Of a stretch of 39,411 nucleotides of DNA, positions 24,424-31,971 are shown in pieces. The first letter of the stretch is position 1. Every line of letters begins with the position of its first letter. A program made the position numbers and the translations under genes. The stretch lies in NCBI GenBank assembly GCA_020073585.1, contig JAIQEV010000036.1, forward strand, positions 1-39,411. Reading direction: 5' to 3'. The notes under the pieces are model-generated. The model did not search any database. It saw only the letters and a list, made by a program, of their open reading frames with translations, and was not told the DNA's origin. Origin of the DNA: Terriglobia bacterium (GTDB lineage Bacteria; Acidobacteriota; Terriglobia; Acidiferrales; UBA7541).

Positions 24424-24467
24424 TGACCGCTGCGCGGTCAGGCATGCGGTTGACCGCTGCGCGGCCG
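24424..24467. repeat. Two 17-bp palindromes spaced 27 bp
   Basis: TGACCGC-TGC-GCGGTCA at 24424-24440 and TGACCGC-TGC-GCGGCCG at 24451-24467. The period equals that of the array at 609. Confidence 0.75.
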
Positions 24468-24553
24468 CGCGTGCAGAGGTTCGGATGTGATACAAATTCC
24501 GGCTGGTGCGAGCCAAGCACCGGATGTTTGCCGCCAGAGAGCGGAAGGAGTCT

Positions 24554-24583
24554 ATGCCTCGAACCCGGGTACAAACACGATGA
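24554..24583 (+). CDS. 9-codon leader ORF coupled to the exporter gene
   Basis: ATG at 24554 has a strong GGAAGGAG site four bases upstream and encodes MPRTRVQTR, ending in TGA that overlaps the exporter ATG (ATGA). The exporter itself has no good ribosome site, so its translation probably depends on this mini-ORF. The diverged copy at 23362 keeps length, Arg positions and overlap. Confidence 0.5.
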   Translation: MPRTRVQTR

Positions 24584-25350
24584 TCGATCTCTCCACGGGA
24601 ATTTTTCTCTTTTTTGCCGGGATGCTCGGCGGCGCGCTCAACGCGGTCGCCGGCGGGGGCAGCTTCGTGGCCTTTCCCGCGCTGCTCTTCACGGGAGTTC
24701 CGCCGATACCGGCGAATGCCACCAATACCGTCTCGCTGTGGGTGGGCGTGGGAGCCAGCGCGCGGGCCTACCGCCGGCACCTGAACATTTCGCGGCGGGT
24801 GCTGGCGCCGCTGCTGGCGGTGAGCGTCATCGGCGGGCTGACGGGGGCGCTGGTGCTGATCAAGACGCCGGCGCACACCTTTCTGCGCACGCTGCCCTGG
24901 CTGATGCTGGGAGCGACGTGCTTGTTCACCTTCGGCAAGCACCTGACGCGCATGCTGGCGGTGGAGGTTGCGCAGGAGCCCAGCAGCGCCGCCATCGCCG
25001 GAGCCTGCCTCTTCGAGCTGTTCGTGGCCGTTTACGGCGGGTACTTCGGCGGGGGAATGGGCATCATGACCCTGGCCATGCTGGCGACGCTGGGGATGAG
25101 CGACATCAACGCCATGAATGCGCTGAAGGTTACGCTGGGCGGAGCCATCAACGGGGTGGCCACCGTCACCTTCATCGCCACGCGCATCATCTACTGGCCG
25201 CAGGGCGTGATCATGACCGCGGGAGCGATCTTCGGCGGATACATGAGCGCGCACTACGCGCAGCAGCTGCCGCAGGCGTGGATCCGCGCCTTCGTGATCC
25301 TCACCGGGCTGGCCATGAGCATCTACTTCTTCCTGAAAGCCTACGCGTAG
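24580..25350 (+). CDS. TauE/SafE family membrane permease (TSUP)
   Basis: A 256-residue inner-membrane protein with about seven to eight helices. The N-terminal repeat has GMLGGALNAVAGGGSFVAFPALLFTGVPPIPANATNTVSLW, and the C-terminal repeat has GYFGGGMGIMTLAMLATLGMSDINAMNALKVTLGGAING. These paired Gly-rich motifs define the TauE/SafE family, which moves sulfite, sulfoacetate or other anions. The ATG at 24580 overlaps the stop of the leader ORF. A truncated copy lies at 23388. The hairpin at 25356-25388 follows. The substrate is unknown. Confidence 0.88.
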   Translation: MIDLSTGIFLFFAGMLGGALNAVAGGGSFVAFPALLFTGVPPIPANATNTVSLWVGVGASARAYRRHLNISRRVLAPLLAVSVIGGLTGALVLIKTPAHTFLRTLPWLMLGATCLFTFGKHLTRMLAVEVAQEPSSAAIAGACLFELFVAVYGGYFGGGMGIMTLAMLATLGMSDINAMNALKVTLGGAINGVATVTFIATRIIYWPQGVIMTAGAIFGGYMSAHYAQQLPQAWIRAFVILTGLAMSIYFFLKAYA

Positions 25351-25355
25351 GCGGC

Positions 25356-25388
25356 GGGCAGGAGCCGTTCGCGGACGGGGGCCTGCCC
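25356..25388. terminator. Hairpin between convergent exporter and cytochrome genes
   Basis: Outer stem GGGCAGG/CCTGCCC with an inner CCG-TTCG-CGG stem, placed between two converging stops. No T-run. Confidence 0.45.
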
Positions 25389-25394
25389 GATGGT

Positions 25395-25856
25395 TCATTT
25401 CACCTGCAGTGTTTCGATGTATTCCGTCAGATTACGGATGCGCAGTTGAACCATGGCCGCATTCGTCCCGTGCACAGGAGACGTCGCCAAGAGCCGCCCC
25501 CAGATGGGCATCTCCAGCGTGCCATGGGCCGGAGCGGGCTTTTCTGTCCCGAAGCGCAAGACCGCGGCAACGCGCTCGGCGGGGTATTTGCCCTCATGGT
25601 CCCTGGTCAGCATGGTCAAGTCCGGAGGCGGCGCCTTCAATTCGGAAGCGGCCGGACCGTCGCCTTTGCCTTGCTTGCCGTGGCAGACGGCGCAATATTC
25701 CTTGTACATTTCCTCACCGGAATCCGCCGCAGTGGGTTTGATGGGGACTTTCTTGATGATCTTCTGTGGCGGGGTCTCGGTGGACGGCTGTTGGGACCAA
25801 GCCGCAAGAGCCAGAACCGTAAAGATAAGCAATCCCAGGAATCCGATGCGTCTCAT
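25395..25856 (-). CDS. Exported class I cytochrome c
   Basis: A 153-residue secreted monoheme cytochrome. The signal sequence (residues 1-21, LLIFTVLALAAWS) is followed by the heme motif C55-A-V-C58-H59 and a probable axial M116 in EMPIWG. A GKGDGP loop after the heme is typical. The KKVPIKPT linker after the signal may act as a flexible tether. GAGGAGG six bases before the ATG at 25856 is a strong ribosome site. It probably carries electrons in the periplasm; no oxidase or dehydrogenase partner lies next to it. Confidence 0.9.
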   Translation of the reverse strand: MRRIGFLGLLIFTVLALAAWSQQPSTETPPQKIIKKVPIKPTAADSGEEMYKEYCAVCHGKQGKGDGPAASELKAPPPDLTMLTRDHEGKYPAERVAAVLRFGTEKPAPAHGTLEMPIWGRLLATSPVHGTNAAMVQLRIRNLTEYIETLQVK

Positions 25857-25893
25857 GATGTACCTCCTCGAGTGCTGTTGCAGTTGTGCGGGA

Positions 25894-25910
25894 TGACCAC
25901 TGCGCGGTCA
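25894..25910. repeat. 17-bp palindrome TGACCAC-TGC-GCGGTCA
   Basis: A near-perfect member of the TGACCGC family, upstream of the cytochrome c gene. The following spacer to 26162 also holds a hairpin GCGGCCCC-ACAGC-GGGGCCGC (25934-25954) and no supported gene. Confidence 0.65.
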
Positions 25911-26162
25911 CACGTGAAATAGCGAAGGGATGCGCGGCCCCACAGCGGGGCCGCAGGAGAAGTTCATACCCATTTGGGTTCGCAGTCTGTGACCTGCATC
26001 ACGCCGCCGCGTGCCCCGGCCGGGTCGCACCGTGCCGTGCGCTGCGCAAGATGGCTACGAAAAGTAATTCCCGGACCGGCACTGGAAAAACCAGCAGCAA
26101 GGGGGTGTCGCTCCATGAGCGGGAAGAGGCTGGCGGAAGCGGGTGCGGTCCAGGGAGCGGGG

Positions 26163-26408
26163 CTATTTCAGGCTGGCGATCTTTTTGTTGAGGTGTTCGA
26201 GCGCGGCTTCGAGGGTCGTGCGGTAGCGGGGATTCGCGGCGGTTTCGAGGTCCTTCAGGACTTTCTTGCGGGAGAGTTCCAGGACCTCCCGTTCGCGCTG
26301 CAATTGGAGTTGCGCCTTAGCCTCGGCCGCCTGGCCGGAGGGCACTTCCTTCGCCCGAGAGGATTCGATCTGTTCTTCCACGGATTTGCTTTCCCAACCC
26401 CGAGCCAT
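26163..26408 (-). CDS. Small conserved helical protein of unknown function
   Basis: 81 residues from the ATG at 26408. The start MARGWESKSVEEQIESSRAK is followed by a charged, heptad-like helix (AKAQLQLQREREVLELSRKKVLKDL) and RYRTTLEAALEHLNKKIASLK. The whole chain looks alpha-helical and coiled-coil-like with no membrane or signal segment. The ribosome site is weak. I do not know a function; composition and clean codon use argue that it is real. It follows a terminator hairpin and is likely transcribed alone. Confidence 0.65.
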   Translation of the reverse strand: MARGWESKSVEEQIESSRAKEVPSGQAAEAKAQLQLQREREVLELSRKKVLKDLETAANPRYRTTLEAALEHLNKKIASLK

Positions 26409-26424
26409 GAATAGATTGTGACAC

Positions 26425-26444
26425 AAAAATAGCCCCGCCGGGGC
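26425..26444 (-). terminator. Short GC hairpin with T-run
   Basis: On the minus strand GCCCCGGCGGGGC is followed by TATTTTT. It lies 80 bases after the stop of the membrane protein gene at 26524 and just before the start of the small gene at 26408. Confidence 0.6.
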
Positions 26445-26475
26445 ATAAACATGCACCTGGTGACATTGTTTTGCG

Positions 26476-26518
26476 TGACCGCAAGCGGTCAACCTTTTGC
26501 GTGACCGCGAAGCGGTGA
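26476..26518. repeat. Two palindromes of the TGACCGC family, spaced 26 bp
   Basis: TGACCGC-AA-GCGGTCA (26476-26491) and TGACCGC-GAA-GCGGTGA (26502-26518). The first has a 2-base loop, which explains the spacing of 26 rather than 27. Confidence 0.75.
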
Positions 26519-26523
26519 ACTCC

Positions 26524-27192
26524 TCAGGCGCCGGCGGCGCGGCTGCGCGGCCGCGGGGGATTTTCCGGGGTTTGCTGGGGGACGGGAAGCGGGGAGCGCA
26601 GCAAGCCGCGGATGGCAGCAGCCGCAAGATCGGCGAGTTGCGCGGCAAAAAAGCCGTGGTAGGAAAATTCGGCGGCCTGCTCGAGCCATTCGATGCGCAG
26701 ACGCGCCGCATGGCCGGCGGGAAGCACGCGGACGGCGCGGATCTCCGCGGAAGGAATCACCAGCAGCGGGCGCAGGCCGCGGTCGAGCGCCCAGATGCGC
26801 TCCGCGCCCAGGAAAAGCTGCACGGCGGTGGGAAGGGCGTTGCCCGGCTGGTAGTCGCCGCCGTTGACCACCACCAGAGCGCGCAGCTCGCGGGCCTTGT
26901 CGTCCAGCGAGAGGTCCTGCCGCGCGGGAGGCAGAAGCACGGCCGCAAGAAACAGGCACAGGCCGGTAACCGAGAGCAGCCAGCTATTCCACAGGCCGAG
27001 GGGTACAACGACGAGCGCGGCGCCGAAAACGCCGAGGGCCACGCGGAGGGCGAACCAGGAGCGCGGATCGCGGCGCAGGCGCAGCAGCCTGGGCAGGAGC
27101 AGCACGAGGGCGAAGAGCGCGGCCACGGCGAGGCGTTTCAGCGTGGCGGGAGATCCCGCCGCTGGCTTTTCCGCTGCTGGGTTTTCGTTCAT
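26524..27192 (-). CDS. Two-helix membrane protein of unknown function
   Basis: 222 residues from the ATG at 27192. Two or three N-terminal membrane helices (about residues 19-36 and 47-87) are followed by a cytosolic domain, ELRALVVVNGGDYQPGNALPTAVQLFLGAERIWALDRGLRPLLVIPSAEIRAVRVLPAG, reminiscent of a PH-like fold. The Pro/Arg-rich tail is low complexity. It starts 13 bases after the carboxymuconolactone-decarboxylase-like gene, so the two are probably co-transcribed. No family is recognised with confidence. Confidence 0.7.
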   Translation of the reverse strand: MNENPAAEKPAAGSPATLKRLAVAALFALVLLLPRLLRLRRDPRSWFALRVALGVFGAALVVVPLGLWNSWLLSVTGLCLFLAAVLLPPARQDLSLDDKARELRALVVVNGGDYQPGNALPTAVQLFLGAERIWALDRGLRPLLVIPSAEIRAVRVLPAGHAARLRIEWLEQAAEFSYHGFFAAQLADLAAAAIRGLLRSPLPVPQQTPENPPRPRSRAAGA

Positions 27193-27205
27193 GCGTTTGC
27201 ACTGC

Positions 27206-27556
27206 TCAGGGTTGCAGGCCGGGGATGTCGCGCATGCGCGCAAAGGCGCGGCGCACGTGGGGGATGGTGATGGAGCCGCCGACGATGAGCGCGACGTTGA
27301 GGGCGTCGATGATTTCGTCGCGGGTCCAGCCCACTTCGCCGCAGCGCACCAGATGATAGGTGATGCAGTCGTCGCAGCGCAGGACCATGGAGGCAGTGAG
27401 GCCGAGGAGTTCCTTGGTCTTAACCGGGAGAGGGCCCGGTTCGTAGGCCTGGTGGTCGAGTGCGAAGAAGCGCTTGATGCCGAGATGGCCGCAGCCGAGG
27501 ATCTCTTCGTTGAGGTCGGCGCGGAATTTCTGGAAGTCGTCGAGGCGGTCGGCCAT
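27206..27556 (-). CDS. Carboxymuconolactone decarboxylase-like protein
   Basis: A 116-residue AhpD-fold protein. KTKELLGLTASMVLRCDDCITYHLVRCGEVGWTRDEIIDALNVALIVGG shows the CxxC plus His arrangement (C-D-D-C-I-T-Y-H) typical of small peroxidase-like members of this family. GGAGG six bases before the ATG at 27556 is a strong site. It is not close in sequence to the larger relative at 11728. It probably forms a homo-oligomer and reduces peroxides or acts as a thiol-disulfide protein. Confidence 0.87.
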   Translation of the reverse strand: MADRLDDFQKFRADLNEEILGCGHLGIKRFFALDHQAYEPGPLPVKTKELLGLTASMVLRCDDCITYHLVRCGEVGWTRDEIIDALNVALIVGGSITIPHVRRAFARMRDIPGLQP

Positions 27557-27636
27557 GTTTCCTCCGGGAGAGTTCGGGCGCGGGGGTGGCGCCGGCTGCA
27601 GTGCTCATTATGTACCAAAACCGGCGGCGGCCCGGG

Positions 27637-29184
27637 CTAGAGGTCGCTGGAGGCGGCGAGCGCTTTTTGCGCCAACTCCCGAGCGCCGGGTTTGCCGGCG
27701 AGGACCAACTGGGCCCATTCCGCGCCGATGCGGGAAAGGCGGATGGCTTCGGAGGTCTGCGATTCGGGGCCGCCGGAATCGGCGTTGCCGAAGAAGATGC
27801 GGTCCAGGGGCTGGGCGGCGGCGATGCGGTTCCCGGTGTATTGCCCGGGCACGGTCATGAACATGGGATGTCCGCGGCGGTAGAGGCGGAGCTCGCGGGG
27901 ATTGACGTTGTGCTCGGGCCGGAGCTTCTGGAAATCGGCGAGGACGCGGGCGGCGAGAGCCTTGCATCCGGTTTCCTCGAGAAGCGTGGAGCGTTGGCTT
28001 GGCGGAAGCGGAGTGTAGAAGGTGAGGATGTTGTGCTTCTGGGTGTAGCCGGGGGAGTTGCGCACGGTCCAGTCGGCGACGACGAAATCGGTGAAGGAAT
28101 TTCCGGGGCACCAGGTGTCGTAGGCGCGGTTGTAGACGGGCTGGTCGAAGATGGCGTTGACGACGGGGTAGGGGGCGTAGCGGATGCGGTGCATGGCCGC
28201 CAGTTGCGGGGCGGGGAGGCCGGTGAGGAGGCGCGCGGCGATGAATTTGGGGGCGCAGAAGAGCACGGTCTTGGCCGCCACGGTGAGGAGCCGGCCCGCG
28301 CGGAGATAGGTGACGCGCACGTCGTCCTTGCCGGGGACCACGGCAACGACGGTGGCGCCGCCAAGCAGGCGCTCGTGGTGCTGCGGGCGGAGGAGTTCGA
28401 CGAGCTTGTGGGTGATGCAGCCGAGGCCGCCGGGTAGGATTACGCGGAGATCTTCCTCGCCGCCGCCGATGCTCTGCAGCTCGGAGACGCCCATGAGCGC
28501 GGAAGTTTCCGCGGTGGTGGCGCCCCAGTTGGAGGGCCCGTAGGCGTCCCACCACTGGGTAATTTCGGGAGCGTAGCCCGCGGTGTATTTGCCGAAGGGC
28601 TCGCGGTCCAGTTCCAGGAAGCGTTCGCGCAGGTTGATCTTGCGCACGGAGTCGCGGAATTTCCGGAAGCTTTCGCGGACTTCCTTGGGGTAGGGGAGCT
28701 GCTCGAGGCCCGCGCGCCAGGTTTCCGGAACCCACGCGCCGTTGACGATGGTGGGATCGGGATTGCTGACGGGCAGAAGTTTCATGCCCAGCTCGCGGGA
28801 AAGCTGGTCGCCCTCGTCATCCTTCCAGGCGAAGGCCGAGCCGGTGGCGAAGGGCTGGCCGAGGTACTCCTCCTGGTAGGCGTTGCCGCCGAAGTGCTCT
28901 TCCTTTTCGAGCAGGAGGAAATCCTCGCCGCGCAGGAAGTAGGCTGCGGAAAGGCCGGCGACGCCGCCGCCAATAATAAGGATGGCGGTTTTGCGGGTGG
29001 CCTCGGGGCGGGCGAAGTGGCGGCCGTCGCGCAGGCTGTGGCAGACGTCGAAATGTTCACCGTGGACGCCGGGAGTTGGTGCGCCCGCGGGATCCGCCGC
29101 CAGGAGGGTCAGGTCGAGGGGGCAGCCGGCGGCTACCGAACCGGCAACGACGAATTTGATGAAGTCGCGGCGCGAGGCGGTCAT
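27637..29184 (-). CDS. Tat-exported FAD-dependent amine oxidase-like protein
   Basis: A 515-residue flavoprotein. The twin-arginine start MTASRRDFIKFVVAGSVAAG marks export of a folded cofactor-loaded protein. The FAD motif is AILIIGGGVAGLSAAYFL (G72, G74, G77), followed by LLLEKEEHFGGNAY. The C-terminus has RIFFGNADSGGPESQTSEAIRLSRIGAEWA, as in the amine oxidase/protoporphyrinogen oxidase group. GGGAGA before the ATG at 29184. The YtcJ-like gene lies 85 bases upstream on the same strand, separated by a long hairpin. It might oxidise an amine in the periplasm; the substrate is unknown and a desaturase role is also possible. Confidence 0.85.
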   Translation of the reverse strand: MTASRRDFIKFVVAGSVAAGCPLDLTLLAADPAGAPTPGVHGEHFDVCHSLRDGRHFARPEATRKTAILIIGGGVAGLSAAYFLRGEDFLLLEKEEHFGGNAYQEEYLGQPFATGSAFAWKDDEGDQLSRELGMKLLPVSNPDPTIVNGAWVPETWRAGLEQLPYPKEVRESFRKFRDSVRKINLRERFLELDREPFGKYTAGYAPEITQWWDAYGPSNWGATTAETSALMGVSELQSIGGGEEDLRVILPGGLGCITHKLVELLRPQHHERLLGGATVVAVVPGKDDVRVTYLRAGRLLTVAAKTVLFCAPKFIAARLLTGLPAPQLAAMHRIRYAPYPVVNAIFDQPVYNRAYDTWCPGNSFTDFVVADWTVRNSPGYTQKHNILTFYTPLPPSQRSTLLEETGCKALAARVLADFQKLRPEHNVNPRELRLYRRGHPMFMTVPGQYTGNRIAAAQPLDRIFFGNADSGGPESQTSEAIRLSRIGAEWAQLVLAGKPGARELAQKALAASSDL

Positions 29185-29217
29185 GTCGTAGTTCTCCCGA
29201 AAAAAGATGAGGGGCTG

Positions 29218-29252
29218 CCGGCAAGGTCCCGGCCTGGCCGGGACCTTGCCGG
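29218..29252. terminator. 35-bp perfect inverted repeat between YtcJ-like and oxidase genes
   Basis: 17-bp arms (29218-29234 and 29236-29252) are fully complementary around one base. On the minus strand a run of six T follows 12 bases later. It probably ends the YtcJ-like transcript. Confidence 0.6.
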
Positions 29253-29269
29253 GATAAATGCCGTCCGTG

Positions 29270-30982
29270 CTACTGGTGCTGATAGACGACTTGGCCGGCG
29301 ACGATGGTGGTCAGCACCGAGGTTTCGGCGATTTTGTGGGCGTCGATCTCGAAGGGGTTTTGCGACAGGATGATGAGATCGGCAAGTTTGCCGGGTTCGA
29401 GCGAGCCTTCGGTTTTTTCGCGGCGGCCGGCGAAGGCGGCGTCGAGGGTGTAGCCGCGGATGGTTTCGGCGACGGAAAGCCTTTGCGCGGGGACGAAGCC
29501 ATCCGGGGGAGCGCCTTCGGTGGTCTGCCGGGTGACCGCGGTTTGCACGCCGATCCAGGGATCGAGAGTGACGACGGGCCAGTCGCTGCCGAAGGTGTAG
29601 CGGCCGCCGGCCTGGGCGATGCTGCGCCAGGACCAGGCGCGGGAGGCGCGGTCGGGGCCGGCGTTGTGCGCCCAGATCTCCAGGGTGTCCGCGTCGGGGT
29701 AGGAGTGCAAGGGCTGCATGCTGGCGATGACGCCGAGTTTGCCGAAGCGCGGGATGTCCGCGGCGGCGACGGTTTCGATGTGCTCGATGCGCGGGCGGCG
29801 GTCGTGCGTGTGATTCACCTTCGCGGCGTTTTCGTAGGCGTCGAGGGCGGTGCGCACGGCAAGCTCGCCGATGGAGTGGGTGAAGAGCTGCAGGCCGCGC
29901 TTGTCGAGTTCGGCGACGGCGGCGCGGTATTTGGCGGGATCCCAGAAGAGCTTGCCCTGCACGGAAGGGTCGTCGCTGTAGGGAGTGAGCATGGCCGCGG
30001 TGTGAGCTTCGACGACGCCGTCGAGCATGAACTTCACGACATCGGTGTCCATCCACTCGTCGTGGAATTTCTTGCGCGCGGTTTCGATGGCCTCGAGGTC
30101 CTGGGGGCGGAGTTCCGGGGGATCCAGGAAGTAGGAGATGGTGAAACGCAGGGTGAGATCGCCGTGGCGGCGCAGTTCATCGTAGAGGTCGAGTTCCGGG
30201 AAGTCGCCGCCGGCGCTATGCACGCGGGTCAGGCCGTGCGCGTTGGCCCAGTGGATGCCGGCGCGCAGGGCGGCCAGTTTTTCGGCGCGCGTGGGCTTGG
30301 GCACTACCCTGGCGACCAGCGCCTGCGCTTCTTCCTTCAGCGCGCCGGTGGCTTCGCCGGTTTGCGGGTCGCGGACAATGCTGCCGTTGGGCGGGTCGGG
30401 GGTTTCGCGGGTGATGCCGGCGAGGGCCAGGGCTTTGGAATTGGCCCAGTAGGTGTGGCCGTCAAAGCCTTCGATGAAAACGGGGCGGTCGGGGAAGATT
30501 TCGTCGAGATATTTTTTGTGCGGGAGGGCCACGGCGCCGAACATGGCGTAGTTCCAGCCGCGGCCGAGGACCCAGCCGGTGCCGGGATGCTGGGCGGCGT
30601 ATGCGCGGAGGCGCTGCTGGATGTCCGCGGGATCTTTCGCGCCTTCGAGGTTGACGCGGCCGAGGCTGAAGGAGCCGTCGAGGAAATGGATGTGGGAGTC
30701 CACGAAGCCGGGAAGGACGAGGCGGCCCTGGGCGTCGATGATTTTGGTGCCCGCGCCGCGAAGCTTGCCGACTTCCGCGTCGGAGCCGACGGCGACGATC
30801 TTGCCGGCGCGGATGGCCACGGCCTCGGCCCACGGCTGGCCGGCGTTGAGGGTATAGACGCGGGCGTGCACGACGACGGTGTCCGCTACCGGAGTTTTCG
30901 CGGATTGCGCGCGCGCCGCGGGGGAGAGGGTAAAGAACGAAGCCAGAACCAGGATGGCGGAAAAGAAACGCGTGGTCTTCAC
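29270..30982 (-). CDS. YtcJ-like amidohydrolase (exported)
   Basis: A protein of about 570 residues with a signal peptide (RFFSAILVLASFFTLSPAARA) and an amidohydrolase/YtcJ fold. Markers are DTVVVHARVYTLN at the first beta domain, the metal motif GFVDSHIHFLDG, GRGWNY, DGHTYWANSKAL, FMLDGVVEAHTAAML, IEHIETV, FGSDWPV and a closing KLADLIILSQNPFEI. Family members include N-substituted formamide deformylase. The start is one of two GTG codons; the one at 30982 has GAGG five bases upstream, better than 30988. It lies 63 bases after the regulator on the same strand. It probably hydrolyses an amide or formamide outside the cytoplasm. Confidence 0.88.
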   Translation of the reverse strand: MKTTRFFSAILVLASFFTLSPAARAQSAKTPVADTVVVHARVYTLNAGQPWAEAVAIRAGKIVAVGSDAEVGKLRGAGTKIIDAQGRLVLPGFVDSHIHFLDGSFSLGRVNLEGAKDPADIQQRLRAYAAQHPGTGWVLGRGWNYAMFGAVALPHKKYLDEIFPDRPVFIEGFDGHTYWANSKALALAGITRETPDPPNGSIVRDPQTGEATGALKEEAQALVARVVPKPTRAEKLAALRAGIHWANAHGLTRVHSAGGDFPELDLYDELRRHGDLTLRFTISYFLDPPELRPQDLEAIETARKKFHDEWMDTDVVKFMLDGVVEAHTAAMLTPYSDDPSVQGKLFWDPAKYRAAVAELDKRGLQLFTHSIGELAVRTALDAYENAAKVNHTHDRRPRIEHIETVAAADIPRFGKLGVIASMQPLHSYPDADTLEIWAHNAGPDRASRAWSWRSIAQAGGRYTFGSDWPVVTLDPWIGVQTAVTRQTTEGAPPDGFVPAQRLSVAETIRGYTLDAAFAGRREKTEGSLEPGKLADLIILSQNPFEIDAHKIAETSVLTTIVAGQVVYQHQ

Positions 30983-31003
30983 GGGCACCTCAGGGTTGAG
31001 TTT

Positions 31004-31031
31004 GTATCACGATTCACGGGTCACGAACCAT
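31004..31031. repeat. Four heptamers (GNNTCAC type)
   Basis: GTATCAC, GATTCAC, GGGTCAC, GAACCAT, in the gap between the regulator stop and the YtcJ-like start. Same type as 16156-16211. Confidence 0.6.
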
Positions 31032-31045
31032 GAATGAGAGCATCT

Positions 31046-31882
31046 TCAGAATGTGGGCGGCGTATTGATCCACAGCAGCATGGTTTCGCGCTTGCCGGGA
31101 TTTTTCCAGCGGTGCGGGGTGGCGCTTTCGAAATAGAGGCTGTCGCCGGGCCGCAGGCGGTAGTGCTCGTGCTCGTTGAGCCAGATTTCCAGTTCGCCCT
31201 TGAGAATGTGCAGGAACTCTTCGCCTTCGTGGGCATAGGATTCGCCGCTGCCGCCGCCGGGCTTGAGGCGGAAGAGGTGCGGCTCCATGGCAGTGTTGCC
31301 CCAGGCGAGAAGCTCCATGCGCACGCCGGGCGCGGTCTCCAGGACTTTGCGCTGTGCGGGGCGCACCAGGCGGGGATTGTCGCCGACGGGGGCGAAGAGA
31401 GAAAGGATGTTGGTGCGGTAGAAGCGGGCGATGCGGCGCAGGGTGGAAACGGAGGCGCGCATCTGGCCGCGTTCGAGGGCGCTGAGGAAGCCGGCGGAAA
31501 CTCCGGTGGCGCGGGCCACCGCAGCCAGGGAGAGGCCGCGGCGGATGCGCAGGCGGCGGAAGCGCTGGCCGGGAAGGGCGGCGCTGTCGGCGGGAGCGGT
31601 GAGCACGCCCTGGCGCTTGAGGACGTGGACGATGGCGGCGGGGTTGAGGCCGCGAGCGCGGCGGAGAAAAATGGCGCGCTGCAGGAGGCGCACGTCGCTC
31701 TCGGAGTACAGGCGGTACTTGCTGCGGGTGCGCTGGGGAGCGATGAGGCCGAGGGCTTCCCAGGCGCGCAGAGCGGAGGAGGAGATGCCCAGGCGTTTGG
31801 CGACGGCGCTGATGCGCAAGGGCTTGCCGGGGGCGGCGGGGCGCCCGGGGTTTCGCGAATTCTTTGTGCTTGACACGGGCAC
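31046..31882 (-). CDS. MerR-XRE-cupin triple-domain transcriptional regulator
   Basis: 278 residues with three regions. Residues about 22-90 are a MerR-type HTH (LRISAVAKRLGISSSALRAWEALGLI, then YRLYSESDVRLLQRAIFLRRARGLN). Residues about 108-163 are an XRE HTH (LRIRRGLSLAAVARATGVSAGFLSALERGQMRAS). Residues about 190-275 are a cupin (EPHLFRLKPGGGSGESYAHEGEEFLHILKGELEIW, then LRPGDSLYFESATPHRWKN). XRE-cupin regulators such as PuuR control amine and other catabolic genes by sensing a ligand in the cupin; an added MerR domain is unusual. The start is GTG at 31882 or 31876. It is divergent from the TonB receptor with an 89-base spacer carrying a good promoter. Confidence 0.88.
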   Translation of the reverse strand: MPVSSTKNSRNPGRPAAPGKPLRISAVAKRLGISSSALRAWEALGLIAPQRTRSKYRLYSESDVRLLQRAIFLRRARGLNPAAIVHVLKRQGVLTAPADSAALPGQRFRRLRIRRGLSLAAVARATGVSAGFLSALERGQMRASVSTLRRIARFYRTNILSLFAPVGDNPRLVRPAQRKVLETAPGVRMELLAWGNTAMEPHLFRLKPGGGSGESYAHEGEEFLHILKGELEIWLNEHEHYRLRPGDSLYFESATPHRWKNPGKRETMLLWINTPPTF

Positions 31883-31893
31883 CGGCTTTCTCT

Positions 31894-31933
31894 AACCTTC
31901 CCAGATTATAGTAAGGTTTCAGGGGTGCGGCAA
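31894..31933 (-). promoter_or_regulatory. Promoter and overlapping operator-like dyad for the regulator
   Basis: On the minus strand TTGCCG (31933-31928), a 17-base spacer and a perfect TATAAT (31910-31905). An inverted repeat AACCTT-N13-AAGGTT (31894-31918) surrounds the -10 box, as expected for autoregulation. It may also affect the divergent receptor gene. Confidence 0.6.
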
Positions 31934-31971
31934 TAGCGATTTCAAAGCTTCTTGGGGGAGGGGTTACATCC

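Noticed and set aside
25911-26162. Riboswitch upstream of the cytochrome or small gene
   Set aside because: Only a single simple hairpin (25934-25954) is seen; no known riboswitch core fits.
26051-26191. Small plus-strand ORF starting MATKSNSRTGTGK
   Set aside because: No ribosome site and it runs into the real minus-strand small gene; composition is not distinctive.
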